From Tateyamaria sp. ANG-S1 (lineage in GTDB: Bacteria; Pseudomonadota; Alphaproteobacteria; Rhodobacterales; Rhodobacteraceae), in the NCBI RefSeq assembly GCF_000814025.1, contig NZ_JWLL01000010.1:62001-126000 (forward strand): 64,000 nucleotides of DNA, in the 5' to 3' direction. Positions 1-9,610 of this stretch are shown here, in pieces. Positions within the stretch are counted from its first letter, which is position 1, and every line of letters starts with the position of its first letter. The position numbers were made by a program, and so were the translations under genes. The notes under the pieces are model-generated. The model was not told where the DNA came from. It did not search any database and saw only the letters and a list, made by a program, of their open reading frames with translations.

Positions 1-1502
1 CGCTGGCGCAATCCATGTCCCCGGATGCTCTGCTGATCTGCAACGGGGCCAAGGACGCGGCCTTTATCCATCTTGCCCTCCTGTCCCTGAAACTGGGGTT
101 CAACACCGTCATCGTGCTTGAAAGCCTGCATGAGTTCGAGACGGTCCATCGCATTGCAACGGACCTCAACATACGCCCGCGTTTGGGTGTCCGTGTGAAG
201 CTGATGGAGACCGTTGGCGGCAAATGGCAAGCCTCGTCGGGTGACCGTTCCGTCTTTGGCCTCGGCGCGCTGGATCTGGTGGAGCTGGCGGAACGGCTCG
301 ATGACACGGGGATGATGGATTGCCTCGTTCTGCAACACACCCATGTCGGGTCACAAGTGCCCCACATCATGGATGTGCGTCGCGCGACAACTGAGGCGTG
401 CCGCTTCTATGCCGAACTGTCGCGTATGGGCGCGCCCCTGCAATACCTGGACCTCGGCGGCGGTCTTGGCGTCGACTACACCGGCGCCCGGCGCGCAGAC
501 GATAACTCGGTCAACTACACGGTTCAGGAATACTGTACTAACCTCGTGGAAAGCGTCTTTTACGCCATGGAAGAGGCTGATCTGCCCCACCCCACTATCG
601 TTACAGAAAGCGGACGGTTCATTGCGGCGCAATCGGCGATCTTTGTTTTCGATATTCTGGATGCGACACTCTACGACACGCCGGAACGCCCAGCAATCGT
701 CGCCGGTGATCATCACTTACTCAGCGACCTGCTTGCCATAGAAACCTACATCAACGGCGACAGACTGCAGGAAGCGCTGAACGACGCGATTTACTACCGC
801 GACGAGATCCGCACCCTCTTTCGACACGGTCAGATCGGACTGCCGCTGATGGCGCGTGCGGAACAAGCGTTTCTATTTCTGCTGTCGCGCTTCAAAAAGG
901 TTGCCGGACAAGACGGGTGTTCCGGGCTGATCGACCGGCAATTGTCGCGCTTCGTGGACTATTACCACGGCAACTTCTCTGTCTTTCAGTCCTTGCCAGA
1001 TGTTTGGGCCATTGATCAGATGCACCCGGTCATGCCGCTTAGCCGGCTGAACGAGGCACCGACGCGACAGGCAATCCTCACAGACCTGACCTGCGACAGC
1101 GATGGTAAGATCGACCGTTTTGTGCTGCGTGACGGAATTGCAAATGCCTTGCCCGTCCATGACCTGCGCCCTGACGAAGACTACAACATCGGCGTCTTCT
1201 TCGTCGGTGCCTACCAAGAGACTTTAGGCGATTTACACAACCTGTTTGGCGACCCGAATGTGGTGACAATATCACTCGATGCAACGGGCGGTTTCACTAT
1301 TGAAAACGAGACCGAAGGCGACAGGATTGCCGAGGTTCTGACATATGTCGAATACGATCCTCAGGCCTGCCTTGCCACCTTCCGCAAGACGGTCGAACGG
1401 GCAGTAAAAGCCGGACGTGTCGACGCGACCGAGCGGCGCACAATGATCGCCGCCTACAAGGAGAGCCTGGCTGGCTCCACCTATTTTTCCACTGACCGCT
1501 AA
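1..1502 (+). CDS. speA: Biosynthetic arginine decarboxylase (SpeA type), 5' end cut by window edge
   Basis: This is the C-terminal ~499 residues of a PLP-dependent arginine decarboxylase, which converts arginine to agmatine and CO2. The frame is open from base 3 into the left edge, so the first ATG at 15 is internal. SpeA proteins are usually ~630-650 residues, so the missing part should hold the PLP lysine and the start of the barrel. Recognisable SpeA stretches are LGVRVKL, the QHTHVGSQ segment followed by DLGGGLGVDY, and the C-terminal domain with YYHGNFSVFQSLPD and WAIDQMHP. It ends 21 bp before the carboxyspermidine dehydrogenase gene. Its position at the head of a spermidine-to-siderophore operon suggests it supplies agmatine for spermidine. 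Family assignment is firm; the promoter and any iron box lie outside the window. Confidence 0.93.
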   Translation, partial: LAQSMSPDALLICNGAKDAAFIHLALLSLKLGFNTVIVLESLHEFETVHRIATDLNIRPRLGVRVKLMETVGGKWQASSGDRSVFGLGALDLVELAERLDDTGMMDCLVLQHTHVGSQVPHIMDVRRATTEACRFYAELSRMGAPLQYLDLGGGLGVDYTGARRADDNSVNYTVQEYCTNLVESVFYAMEEADLPHPTIVTESGRFIAAQSAIFVFDILDATLYDTPERPAIVAGDHHLLSDLLAIETYINGDRLQEALNDAIYYRDEIRTLFRHGQIGLPLMARAEQAFLFLLSRFKKVAGQDGCSGLIDRQLSRFVDYYHGNFSVFQSLPDVWAIDQMHPVMPLSRLNEAPTRQAILTDLTCDSDGKIDRFVLRDGIANALPVHDLRPDEDYNIGVFFVGAYQETLGDLHNLFGDPNVVTISLDATGGFTIENETEGDRIAEVLTYVEYDPQACLATFRKTVERAVKAGRVDATERRTMIAAYKESLAGSTYFSTDR

Positions 1503-1523
1503 CTGCAAAGCGAGGATTCAATT

Positions 1524-2729
1524 ATGGGACGTGTTTTGGTCATCGGGGCTGGCGGTGTAGGGGCCGTTGCCGTCGTGAAGATGGCGATGAATCCGGAGGT
1601 TTTCACGGACATAACCCTCGCCAGCCGCACCCTGTCAAAATGTGAGGACATTGCCGCAAACGTGCTAAAACGCACCGGCGTCACCATCAAGACCGCGCAA
1701 GTGGACGCGATGGATGTGGCCGCAACCGTGGCCCTGATCCGCGAAACCCAGGCAGAGCTGCTGGTCAACCTCGCCCTGCCCTATCAGGATCTCGTCCTCA
1801 TGGACGCCTGCCTTGAGGCGGGGATCCACTACCTCGACACCGCCAACTACGAACCCGAGGACGAGGCCAAGTTCGAATACAGCTGGCAATGGGCCTATCA
1901 GGACAAGTTCAAGGCCGCCGGTCTCAGCGCAGTCCTCGGCTCCGGGTTCGATCCCGGTGTCACCTCGATCTTCGCCACATGGGTCCGCAAACACAGGCTG
2001 GACGGCATCCGCCTGATCGACATCCTCGACTGCAATGGCGGCGACAATGGCAAACCCTTCGCCACCAACTTCAACCCCGAAATCAACATTCGAGAGGTCA
2101 CCGCCGTGGCCCGCCATTGGGAAAACGGCGACTGGGTAGAAACCCCGGCGATGAGCCGCAAGGTCGCCTTCGACTTCCCTGAAGTCGGGGAAAAGAACAT
2201 GTACCTCATGTATCACGAGGAACTTGAAAGCCTCAAAACCCACTTCCCCGAAGTGCAGCGCGCGCGCTTCTGGATGACGTTTGGCGATGCCTACATCAAC
2301 CACGTCACCGTGCTGCAGAATGTGGGTATGACGCGGATCGATGCGGTTATGCACGAGGGGCAGGAAATCATCCCGCTCCAATTCCTGAAATCCGTACTGC
2401 CGGATCCCAGCGATCTGGGCGAATTGACCAAGGGCAAGACCTGCATCGGTGACATTATCACCGGACCTACGTCGGACGGGGAAAAGACCTTTTACATCTA
2501 CAACATTTGCGATCACGAGGAGTGCTTTGCCGAAGCAGGTAGCCAGGCCGTTGCTTATACCACAGGCGTGCCTGCGATGATCGGCGCGGCCATGATGCTC
2601 AAGGGGATTTGGAAGCAGCCCGGCGTCTGGAACACCGAACAGCTCGATCCTGATCCCTTCATGGACATGCTCAATACCAACGGTCTGCCCTGGCAGATAG
2701 TGGAACTAGACGGACACCCTGAGTTCTGA
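1524..2729 (+). CDS. Carboxyspermidine/carboxynorspermidine dehydrogenase (saccharopine dehydrogenase family)
   Basis: 401 residues. The N-terminus MGRVLVIGAGGVGAVAVVKMA is a Rossmann dinucleotide-binding loop (GAGGVG), followed by the saccharopine-dehydrogenase-like body with the ANYEPEDEAKFEYSWQWAYQDKF and GSGFDPGVTSIF segments typical of carboxynorspermidine synthases. The family reductively condenses aspartate beta-semialdehyde with putrescine (giving carboxyspermidine) or diaminopropane (giving carboxynorspermidine), using NADPH. No diaminobutyrate aminotransferase/decarboxylase pair is nearby, while SpeA and agmatinase are, so putrescine is the likely acceptor and carboxyspermidine the likely product (inference). 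A GAGG ribosome site lies just upstream. The stop is adjacent to the start of the decarboxylase gene at 2729, indicating translational coupling. Confidence 0.93.
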   Translation: MGRVLVIGAGGVGAVAVVKMAMNPEVFTDITLASRTLSKCEDIAANVLKRTGVTIKTAQVDAMDVAATVALIRETQAELLVNLALPYQDLVLMDACLEAGIHYLDTANYEPEDEAKFEYSWQWAYQDKFKAAGLSAVLGSGFDPGVTSIFATWVRKHRLDGIRLIDILDCNGGDNGKPFATNFNPEINIREVTAVARHWENGDWVETPAMSRKVAFDFPEVGEKNMYLMYHEELESLKTHFPEVQRARFWMTFGDAYINHVTVLQNVGMTRIDAVMHEGQEIIPLQFLKSVLPDPSDLGELTKGKTCIGDIITGPTSDGEKTFYIYNICDHEECFAEAGSQAVAYTTGVPAMIGAAMMLKGIWKQPGVWNTEQLDPDPFMDMLNTNGLPWQIVELDGHPEF

Positions 2730-3904
2730 TGGTGGACATCGTCGATCTTTCACGACGGGGTTTCGCCCGGTTCGACCTGTCGCGAGTCCCCTCGCCCTGC
2801 TTTGTCGTGGATGAGGTCGCGGTCGAGCGCAACCTGACGATCCTGCAAGATGTCGCCGAACGGTCTGGCGCGCATATCCTCTTGGCGCTCAAAGCCTTCT
2901 CCATGTTCGCCCTCGCACCTCTGGTCAATCGCTACCTTGCTGGCACATGTGCATCAGGCCTCTACGAGGCGCGGTTGGGGCACGAGAAATACGGCGGTCT
3001 GGTCAGCACCTACTGCGCAGGCTTCAAACCCGCCGACCTGCCAGAGATCATCCGCCTGTCGGATCACCTGATCTTCAACACGCCTGCACAGCAAACCCGC
3101 TTTGCATCTGAGATCATCACTGCGCGCGAGCAAAGTGACGCTATAAGCATCGGCCTGCGGATCAACCCCAAGCATTCCGAAGGCTGGAACCCCAAATACG
3201 ACCCTGCGGCCGCCTGCTCCCGCCTTGGCACACCGCTGTCGCAGATAACCGACACTGACCTGAAGGGCATCGAAGGGCTGCACATGCACACGCTGTGTGA
3301 ACAAGGGTTCGAACCACTTCTGAGCACGTGGGAGGCCGTCGAACCGCGCCTCGCCCCTTGGCTACCGGAGATGAAATGGCTCAACCTCGGCGGCGGGCAC
3401 CACATCACCATGCCGGACTATGATCGGAGCGGTCTCATCGACCTTATCCGCCATATCCGCGCGCAATATGACATCGACGTCTTCCTCGAACCGGGCGAAG
3501 CGGTCGCGCTGCACGCAGGCATTCTGGTGGGTGAGGTGCTCGACGTGGCCCAGAACGACATGGCGCTGGCCATCACCGATATCTCCGCCACATGCCACAT
3601 GCCCGATGTGATCGAAGCGCCCTATCGCCCCGACCTACTAGGCGAGCAGAAAGAGGGCACGCCGATCCGAATGGGCGGCCCCTCCTGCCTCGCAGGCGAT
3701 GTGATCGGTGACTATGTTCCTGCTGCACCCGTGCAGCCCGGCGACCGGATCGCGTTTCTGGATCAAGCCCATTACTCGATGGTCAAAACCAACACGTTCA
3801 ATGGCGTGCCCTTGCCGGGGATCGCCTTGTGGAACTCCGATACCGACGCCCTGCAGATGATCCGCACCTTTAACTACGATGACTTTGTGGGGCGGTTGTC
3901 ATGA
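2729..3904 (+). CDS. nspC: Carboxyspermidine/carboxynorspermidine decarboxylase
   Basis: 391 residues, the usual length for the NspC branch of alanine-racemase-fold (group IV) decarboxylases. The PLP lysine sits in HILLALKAFSMF near the N-terminus. The glycine-rich phosphate loop WLNLGGGHHIT and the C-terminal segment GPSCLAGDVIGDY, which carries the active-site Cys contributed across the dimer, are both present. It decarboxylates carboxyspermidine to spermidine, the last step of the bacterial alternative spermidine pathway. It overlaps the preceding gene by one base and the following agmatinase gene by four (ATGA at 3901-3904). The spermidine would be the diamine arm substrate of the siderophore synthetases encoded just downstream. 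Confidence 0.94.
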   Translation: MVDIVDLSRRGFARFDLSRVPSPCFVVDEVAVERNLTILQDVAERSGAHILLALKAFSMFALAPLVNRYLAGTCASGLYEARLGHEKYGGLVSTYCAGFKPADLPEIIRLSDHLIFNTPAQQTRFASEIITAREQSDAISIGLRINPKHSEGWNPKYDPAAACSRLGTPLSQITDTDLKGIEGLHMHTLCEQGFEPLLSTWEAVEPRLAPWLPEMKWLNLGGGHHITMPDYDRSGLIDLIRHIRAQYDIDVFLEPGEAVALHAGILVGEVLDVAQNDMALAITDISATCHMPDVIEAPYRPDLLGEQKEGTPIRMGGPSCLAGDVIGDYVPAAPVQPGDRIAFLDQAHYSMVKTNTFNGVPLPGIALWNSDTDALQMIRTFNYDDFVGRLS

Positions 3905-4755
3905 CGCATTTCCTTGCAGGGGAACTCACTGCCGCAGAACGCGATCCACGTACCGCCGGGTTCCAAGTGATCCCTGTGCCCTTGGAACGCACGGTCTCTT
4001 ACGGCGCGGGCACCGCCCAAGGTCCCGAAGCCATCATCGAGGCAAGTACGGAGCTAGAGCGGCTCTTTGCCGGATCAGAGCCTTGTACAAAAGGTATCGC
4101 TACGCAGGAGGCAGTAGAATGCAGCGGCCCACTCCCCGAAGTGATGGAGAATATTGCCGCACGCACGGAAAGCGCCGTGCGCGCAGGTGCTGTACCGGTG
4201 ACCCTCGGCGGCGAGCACGCGCTTACCTACGGAGCCGTGTGCGGCATCAGGCGTGCGGTGGCGCGATCTATAGGCATCGTACAAATTGACGCCCACGCCG
4301 ACCTGCGCTGCGCTTACCAAGGCGAGAGGCACTCCCATGCCTCTGTCATGCAGCTTCTGGCTGAAGAGGAAGGCATTCCACTGGCTCAATTCGGTGTCCG
4401 CGCGCTGTGTCAGGAGGAGGCGAACCTCCGTAAAACGGCCAATGTGTTCTTCCGGGATGCCGAAGAGCTTGTTGTTGGCGATGTTCACGCTGTGGATCTT
4501 CCGACCGATTTTCCACAGGACATTTACATCAGTTTTGATCTGGACGGGCTCGACCCTTCGATTTTGCCAGACACGGGCACGCCCGTGCCCGGAGGCTTGG
4601 GATATTACCAAGCGCTCAACCTGCTGCGACACGCACTGAAAGGACGGCGCCTGATCGGCTGCGATGTTGTCGAGCTCGCACCCACCCCCGGAGGCGCAGT
4701 GTCCAGCTTCACAGCCGCGCAAATCACATACGCACTCATGTCCCTCGCGGACTAA
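3901..4755 (+). CDS. speB: Agmatinase (ureohydrolase family)
   Basis: 284 residues. It shows the binuclear manganese centre motifs of arginase/agmatinase enzymes in order: GGEHALTYG, DAHADLR and SFDLDGLDPS, then the GGLGYYQ segment. The expected reaction is agmatine to putrescine plus urea. Together with SpeA upstream this gives putrescine for the carboxyspermidine dehydrogenase. The start ATG overlaps the nspC stop by 4 bp, so it is translationally coupled. A non-agmatine guanidino substrate (arginine, guanidinobutyrate) cannot be excluded from sequence, but the neighbours argue for agmatine. A 123-bp gap without a recognised terminator separates it from the siderophore synthetase gene. Confidence 0.9.
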   Translation: MTHFLAGELTAAERDPRTAGFQVIPVPLERTVSYGAGTAQGPEAIIEASTELERLFAGSEPCTKGIATQEAVECSGPLPEVMENIAARTESAVRAGAVPVTLGGEHALTYGAVCGIRRAVARSIGIVQIDAHADLRCAYQGERHSHASVMQLLAEEEGIPLAQFGVRALCQEEANLRKTANVFFRDAEELVVGDVHAVDLPTDFPQDIYISFDLDGLDPSILPDTGTPVPGGLGYYQALNLLRHALKGRRLIGCDVVELAPTPGGAVSSFTAAQITYALMSLAD

Positions 4756-4878
4756 GCCAGGCCGCGCGCCCCAGCTACCCCAACATCGCAACGACCTGAT
4801 CGCCCCGGGGGCATCCACCCGCGGGTCATCCGGTGATCAACCACTGGCCACTTCGGTCAGCGCAGGAGGTATGCCAGA

Positions 4879-6693
4879 ATGCAAGCACCAACTCTTGAGA
4901 TCACAAAGAGCGCTCCGCCACCGACACAGCCGCTGGTACATACGGCGACGCAATCACGCACGTTGGACGCAAGTCGCTGCGCCGAACGCGCAACGCTTAA
5001 GGCACTGCTGAATTGCTATATCCGCGAGGTCTGCGCAGGCGCAGTTCTCCGCCCTGACGACCAAAGTGCGCCCATGCAGATGGAGGTTGCCCTCCCCCAA
5101 AGCGCAACACGCCTTCGGGTCGAGCTCCACTATTGTTCACTGGTCGGCCCCCACGACTTCGGACCCATCACCCAGTTCGATCAACAGGCCAAGACATGGC
5201 GACCTGCCCATCCCGCGCAAGTGATCACTATGCTGCTTATGGAGTGCGAGGCGCGGGTCCCCGGCGCGAATGGCACCGGGATGCTCGAACTGATGCGCCG
5301 TGTGCTTAACAGCTACGATCAGATCAGCAAACTTTGCCAAAACGCACCAGCACCCTGCGCCAGTTTCCTGCCTGCCGAACAGAGCCTCTATTTCGGTCAC
5401 TGGTTACACCCCACACCCAAAAGCCGTGAAGGCATGACCGACTGGCAACAAGCCGTCTACGCCCCCGAGTGTGGACGTGCGTTCCAACTCCATTATTTCG
5501 CTGTTGATAGCACATTGATCGAAACCGGATCGGCAAATGGTCAAAGCGCGCAAGACCTGCTCGCCGATATGCCCGATCTCGCGCTTGACGACGTCCGTCC
5601 AACTGAAACCGCAATCCCTATGCACCCGCTGCAGGCGCAAACCCTGCTGCTGCAACCCCAGGTCCAAGGGCTCATCGCAGCCGGACATCTCCGCGACCTT
5701 GGACCGCGAGGCACGGAATTTGCTGCGACGTCTTCGGTCCGCACGGTCTACGCACCCGACTGCCGATGGATGCTGAAATTCTCGCTGCCCGTCAAAATCA
5801 CAAACTCCCGTCGTGTAAATCTGCACCACGAGTTGGAAGCCGGTGTCGTCATGGCCCGCCTACTAGACAAAATCGGCCCCCTGCCGCCGCAATTTCATAT
5901 CATCAACGACCCTGCCTTCATGACACTGTCCTTGCCGGACAGCACCGAAAGCGGCTTCGAAGTCATCTTTCGCGAAAACCCCTTTGTCGATCAGGCTGGC
6001 GATGGCGTTACCACCATCGCAGCTCTGACGGCTGACCCTTTGTCGGGGCAACAATCGCTATTGTCCCAAACCATCATGGCGCTGTCGCGTGTTAACAAGA
6101 CCTTGCCCAGCAAGATGGCAAAACAGTGGTTCGCAGCCTACCTCGATTGTGCACTCAAACCGGCACTTGCGCTTTACGACCGCTGGGGCATCGCGCTTGA
6201 GGCGCATCAGCAAAACACCTTACTCGACATCGGCACGGGTCTGCCCACACGCGCCTTCTTCCGCGACAACCAAGGGTACTACATCGTAGACACGAAGCTC
6301 GATCGTCTCGCCACGCTGGAGCCAGGTTTGCGCAGCATTAAGGCGCTTTGCTTTGCCGAGGCAGAGATAAACGAACGCTATTGCTACTACCTGATCGTCA
6401 ATCAGGTCTTTTCCATCATCAGCCGCCTGGGCCGCGATGGCCTAGCCGACGAAAGCGCGCTTATCGCTCACCTTCGCACGTGCCTGGCCGACATCGGTGC
6501 GCAAGCCATGGGCCCCGCTGCAGGCTTCATTCAGTTTGTCCTGACCGCGGATCACCTGCCCGCCAAAGGCAACCTTCTGACTCGTCTGCATGATGTGGAC
6601 GAGCTGCAGGCCGAGGGGGAGAAAGCAGTCTACGTACGCCTTCCAAACCCCCTTTCCACACCGACGACGGAGGCCCGACATGTCCCTGCGTGA
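4879..6693 (+). CDS. asbA: NRPS-independent siderophore synthetase, AsbA-like (IucA/IucC family)
   Basis: 604 residues, matching the ~600 residues of Bacillus AsbA. Family hallmarks are HPTPKSREGMTDWQ (about residue 175-190), PMHPLQAQTLLLQPQ, the nucleotide-binding region ATSSVRTVYAPDCRWMLKFSLPVKITNS and GIALEAHQQNTLL, and the tail GNLLTRLHDVDEL. I recall near-identical wording of these blocks in Bacillus AsbA, which condenses citrate with spermidine. In petrobactin assembly AsbA makes the first citryl-spermidine amide. An AGGAGG at 4864-4869 sits 9 nt before the ATG and fixes the start. The gene overlaps the next synthetase by 14 bp. The upstream spermidine genes agree with spermidine as the amine. 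Confidence 0.93.
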   Translation: MQAPTLEITKSAPPPTQPLVHTATQSRTLDASRCAERATLKALLNCYIREVCAGAVLRPDDQSAPMQMEVALPQSATRLRVELHYCSLVGPHDFGPITQFDQQAKTWRPAHPAQVITMLLMECEARVPGANGTGMLELMRRVLNSYDQISKLCQNAPAPCASFLPAEQSLYFGHWLHPTPKSREGMTDWQQAVYAPECGRAFQLHYFAVDSTLIETGSANGQSAQDLLADMPDLALDDVRPTETAIPMHPLQAQTLLLQPQVQGLIAAGHLRDLGPRGTEFAATSSVRTVYAPDCRWMLKFSLPVKITNSRRVNLHHELEAGVVMARLLDKIGPLPPQFHIINDPAFMTLSLPDSTESGFEVIFRENPFVDQAGDGVTTIAALTADPLSGQQSLLSQTIMALSRVNKTLPSKMAKQWFAAYLDCALKPALALYDRWGIALEAHQQNTLLDIGTGLPTRAFFRDNQGYYIVDTKLDRLATLEPGLRSIKALCFAEAEINERYCYYLIVNQVFSIISRLGRDGLADESALIAHLRTCLADIGAQAMGPAAGFIQFVLTADHLPAKGNLLTRLHDVDELQAEGEKAVYVRLPNPLSTPTTEARHVPA

Positions 6694-8383
6694 GGCCGTC
6701 CGCATTGAGACGACGGGTCAGCGGGTCGTGCGCCAACTATGCGAGGCGCTGATTTTTGAAGGGCTGTGCAAGCTCGCCCCAAACATCGGGATCGGGTGCT
6801 GGACATGGGGTGGCACAACCATTCGGGCCAAAATCACGTTGGGTGGCTTCAACCGCCCACGGATTACACCTGGTTCAGTGCAGATACAGTGCGGCACGGG
6901 TTGGGCACCGGCATCTGCAACAGATCTGCTCGCAACCGCGCCGATAGCAGAAGCCATGCGACAGGAATTGGCCGAAGATCTGCACCGCAGCGAAGCATTG
7001 ACCGATCTGACGGGTCCCGATGTCCACCAGCGCGGACTGCGCAGCGGCATGAGCTGTGACGCGCTGGAAAGCGCCTTGCACGAAGGACACCCCTACCACC
7101 CCTGCTTCAAGGCGCGTAGCGGGTTCTCGGACAAAGACCACCTGATTTACGGCCCCGAAGCCGGGCGCTGCTTCCAGCTTGAATGGCTGGCTGTAGATCA
7201 AACCTTGGTCGATCAGTCGCTTCCCGACCGCTTTCTCGACACCGAGTTGGACGCCGCCACGCGGCTGCAACTCTGCGCGCAAGCAACAGCCAAGGGTGTC
7301 ACGCTTGCCGCTCACACACTTGTTCCTGTGCATCCCTGGCAGCAGCGCGCACTTCAGGGCAATGCAATATATCAGGCGTGGCGTGATGCTGGGCGCATCA
7401 CGCATCTCGGCGCCTTCGGCGACCGGTACCGTGCCACGCAATCGGTGCGTACGCTTGCCAATGCCGATCACCCAAACCGTGCACACGTGAAGATGGCGAT
7501 GGCGATGCGCAATACGTCGTCACTGCGCATCATAGAACCACACTCTGTGTGCGCGGCACCGGCCATCAGCGACTGGCTCGTCACCATCATCGCAAACGAT
7601 CCTGTGTTCAGCGACACATGCCGCCTGACCCTGTTGCGAGAATACGCCGGGATCATCGTCGGGCGGGACACACCATTGTCGGGGCATCTCGCGGCGATCT
7701 ATCGCGACAGCCCTCAGGGCGCGGGCCTCAACGCGCACCAGGTCATGCCGCTCAACGCGCTCGCCGTCACCGAGGCCTCGGGCGAGCCGCTCATTGCCCC
7801 GTGGGTGCAGCGCTATGGCATACATGTTTGGGTAGATCAGGTGCTGCGCACCACTGTCTTGCCTATATGGCACTTGATGGTGGCCCACGGCATCGGGCTG
7901 GAGGCACATGGCCAAAACCTGCTTCTGGAACACGACAACGGCTGGCCCATTGGTCTGATCGCGCGGGACTTTCACGAAAGCGTGGAATACGTGCCGGACC
8001 TTTTATCGCAGCCTGACCTCGTTCCCGATCTCGCAGCCATCGACCCGGTCTATGCCAACGCCGCTCCGGGCCAGTTTCACCGCATGGCAGGGGGCGAGGA
8101 CCTGCGCGAATTGGTGATGGACACATTGTTCGTCTACAACCTGTCAGAATTGGCCGCGCTTTTGCAGCGCCACTACGGGCTGACCGAGACGCTGTTCTGG
8201 CAGCGGGTGCGTACCGTGATCGACCAGCATGTCGCCCGCCGTGAGTTGAAGGCGCGGCAAGCGGCCTTTGCCCCCTTCGTGCCCAGCATCTCTACCGAGT
8301 CTCTCCTGACACTCAAGCTGAACGGTGGAACGGGCGTGTTTCGTCACACCGTGCCCAATCCGCTCTGCACCACGAAAGGATAA
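6680..8383 (+). CDS. asbB: NRPS-independent siderophore synthetase, AsbB-like (IucA/IucC family)
   Basis: 567 residues from the ATG at 6680. An open frame continues upstream, but the GGAGG at 6668-6672 and the N-terminus MSLREAVRIETTGQRVVRQ support this start. IucA/IucC motifs are HEGHPYHPCFKARSGF, VPVHPWQQRAL, RYRATQSVRTLAN and the GIGLEAHGQNLLLE loop, followed by RDFHESVEY. In petrobactin synthesis AsbB adds the second spermidine, or its dihydroxybenzoyl derivative, to the citryl intermediate. The HPWQQ/GQNLL wording differs from the HPLQA/QQNTL of the upstream enzyme, so the two are distinct types and not a recent duplication. It is spaced 3 bp from the ligase gene downstream. Confidence 0.92.
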   Translation: MSLREAVRIETTGQRVVRQLCEALIFEGLCKLAPNIGIGCWTWGGTTIRAKITLGGFNRPRITPGSVQIQCGTGWAPASATDLLATAPIAEAMRQELAEDLHRSEALTDLTGPDVHQRGLRSGMSCDALESALHEGHPYHPCFKARSGFSDKDHLIYGPEAGRCFQLEWLAVDQTLVDQSLPDRFLDTELDAATRLQLCAQATAKGVTLAAHTLVPVHPWQQRALQGNAIYQAWRDAGRITHLGAFGDRYRATQSVRTLANADHPNRAHVKMAMAMRNTSSLRIIEPHSVCAAPAISDWLVTIIANDPVFSDTCRLTLLREYAGIIVGRDTPLSGHLAAIYRDSPQGAGLNAHQVMPLNALAVTEASGEPLIAPWVQRYGIHVWVDQVLRTTVLPIWHLMVAHGIGLEAHGQNLLLEHDNGWPIGLIARDFHESVEYVPDLLSQPDLVPDLAAIDPVYANAAPGQFHRMAGGEDLRELVMDTLFVYNLSELAALLQRHYGLTETLFWQRVRTVIDQHVARRELKARQAAFAPFVPSISTESLLTLKLNGGTGVFRHTVPNPLCTTKG

Positions 8384-8386
8384 CCG

Positions 8387-9610
8387 ATGTTCATTCTGAA
8401 TGACCGGCAAGTCGATATCGCCCCACTGTCCGGGCAAGACTTCATCAATCCCGAAAGTCATCGCTACGCTATACATCTGCATGATAAGGACGCAGTACTT
8501 AGCCATATCCTGGCTCTCTGGTGGGCTGATGCCGGGGTGTTTCCCATCCATCCTGACATCCCAGCGACCAAGGCGCGTGACATGGCCTTGCAGGCAGATT
8601 GCGACAGGTTGGTCAATGAAGCGGGCGTGCACGCGCTGCCCGTCGTGGCTGACGCACTGGGTGGTGTGCTGGTCCAGATGAGCTCTGGCACGACCGGTGC
8701 ACCAAAGGTCATCACCCGCACTTGGGACCAAGTGCGGCGTGAACTCGAAAGCTACGTCGCCGCTTTTCCTGAACCCGCTGACATGACGCCCGTTATTGCC
8801 TGTCCGATCACTCATTCCTACGGATTGATCGCTGGGGTCATGGTCGCGCTGGAGCGGGGTCACATGCCCGTCGTTATCGACACCCTGAACCCAAAATACA
8901 TATTGCGACGTATGCGCGAGCTGCGCGCGCCGCTCCTCTACACCTCTCCGGCAATGCTGCATACGCTCGCGGCCTTTTCACCAGCGGATCATCCCATGTA
9001 CGGGGCCATGACCTCCGGCACGATCCTGTCAAAGCCGTGGTTCGAACAGATCAGGGCCAAGACCACCCATCTGTTCCAGCAATACGGCTGCTCGGAAGCG
9101 GGCTGCATCGCCATCAATCCCGATCTTCAGGACGCCGCTGCGGTTGGGCGCCCTCTCACCCATCTGAAGTTGAAAACCAGCAAAGACCCCAACGCGCCAG
9201 CGCCCATAGTTGTCAATGATGGGCAGCGCAACATCGATACAGGCGACCTCGGGTACCTGACCTCGGATGGCATGCTCGTCTTCGTGGCGCGGCAGGACGA
9301 TGTCATCGACGTGGCGGGCCTTAACGTCTACCCGCAAGAGGTCGAACAGGCCGCCCTCGCCATGGACGGTGTCGGCGACGCGCTGGCCTTTGCGCAAAAG
9401 GACGCGCTCGGCGGTGATCGCGTCGGCCTCGTTTTCGAAGGGTCCGACGTGGCACCCAACGATCTGCGCCTGTGGCTGATAGAGCGTCTTGCGCCCTACC
9501 AACTCCCAGCGACGCTGCATTCTGTCCCGCGCCTCCCTCGCGAGGCCAACGGCAAGATCAACCGTCGCGACGTCGCCCGCCGGTTCGCCGAAGCGGAGAC
9601 AACGCTATGA
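8387..9610 (+). CDS. asbC: Aryl-AMP ligase, AsbC-like (3,4-dihydroxybenzoate adenylation)
   Basis: 407 residues, close to the ~410 of AsbC and shorter than usual stand-alone adenylation enzymes. The phosphate-binding loop is QMSSGTTGAPKVITRTW (about residues 96-112), the core motif is IDTGDLGYLTSDG, and the adenylate-forming lysine is in EANGKINRRD (Lys390). The C-terminal mobile domain is present (ERLAPYQLPATLHSVPRLPRE). The family activates an aryl acid and loads a carrier protein. The product of the downstream asbF homologue points to 3,4-dihydroxybenzoate (inference). The stop overlaps the carrier-protein fusion gene by 4 bp (ATGA), consistent with co-translation with its partner carrier. 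Confidence 0.9.
   Translation: MFILNDRQVDIAPLSGQDFINPESHRYAIHLHDKDAVLSHILALWWADAGVFPIHPDIPATKARDMALQADCDRLVNEAGVHALPVVADALGGVLVQMSSGTTGAPKVITRTWDQVRRELESYVAAFPEPADMTPVIACPITHSYGLIAGVMVALERGHMPVVIDTLNPKYILRRMRELRAPLLYTSPAMLHTLAAFSPADHPMYGAMTSGTILSKPWFEQIRAKTTHLFQQYGCSEAGCIAINPDLQDAAAVGRPLTHLKLKTSKDPNAPAPIVVNDGQRNIDTGDLGYLTSDGMLVFVARQDDVIDVAGLNVYPQEVEQAALAMDGVGDALAFAQKDALGGDRVGLVFEGSDVAPNDLRLWLIERLAPYQLPATLHSVPRLPREANGKINRRDVARRFAEAETTL

Noticed and set aside
1665-2516. 283-codon minus-strand open frame opposite the carboxyspermidine dehydrogenase
   Set aside because: No ribosome site or family motif; the plus-strand gene is secure.
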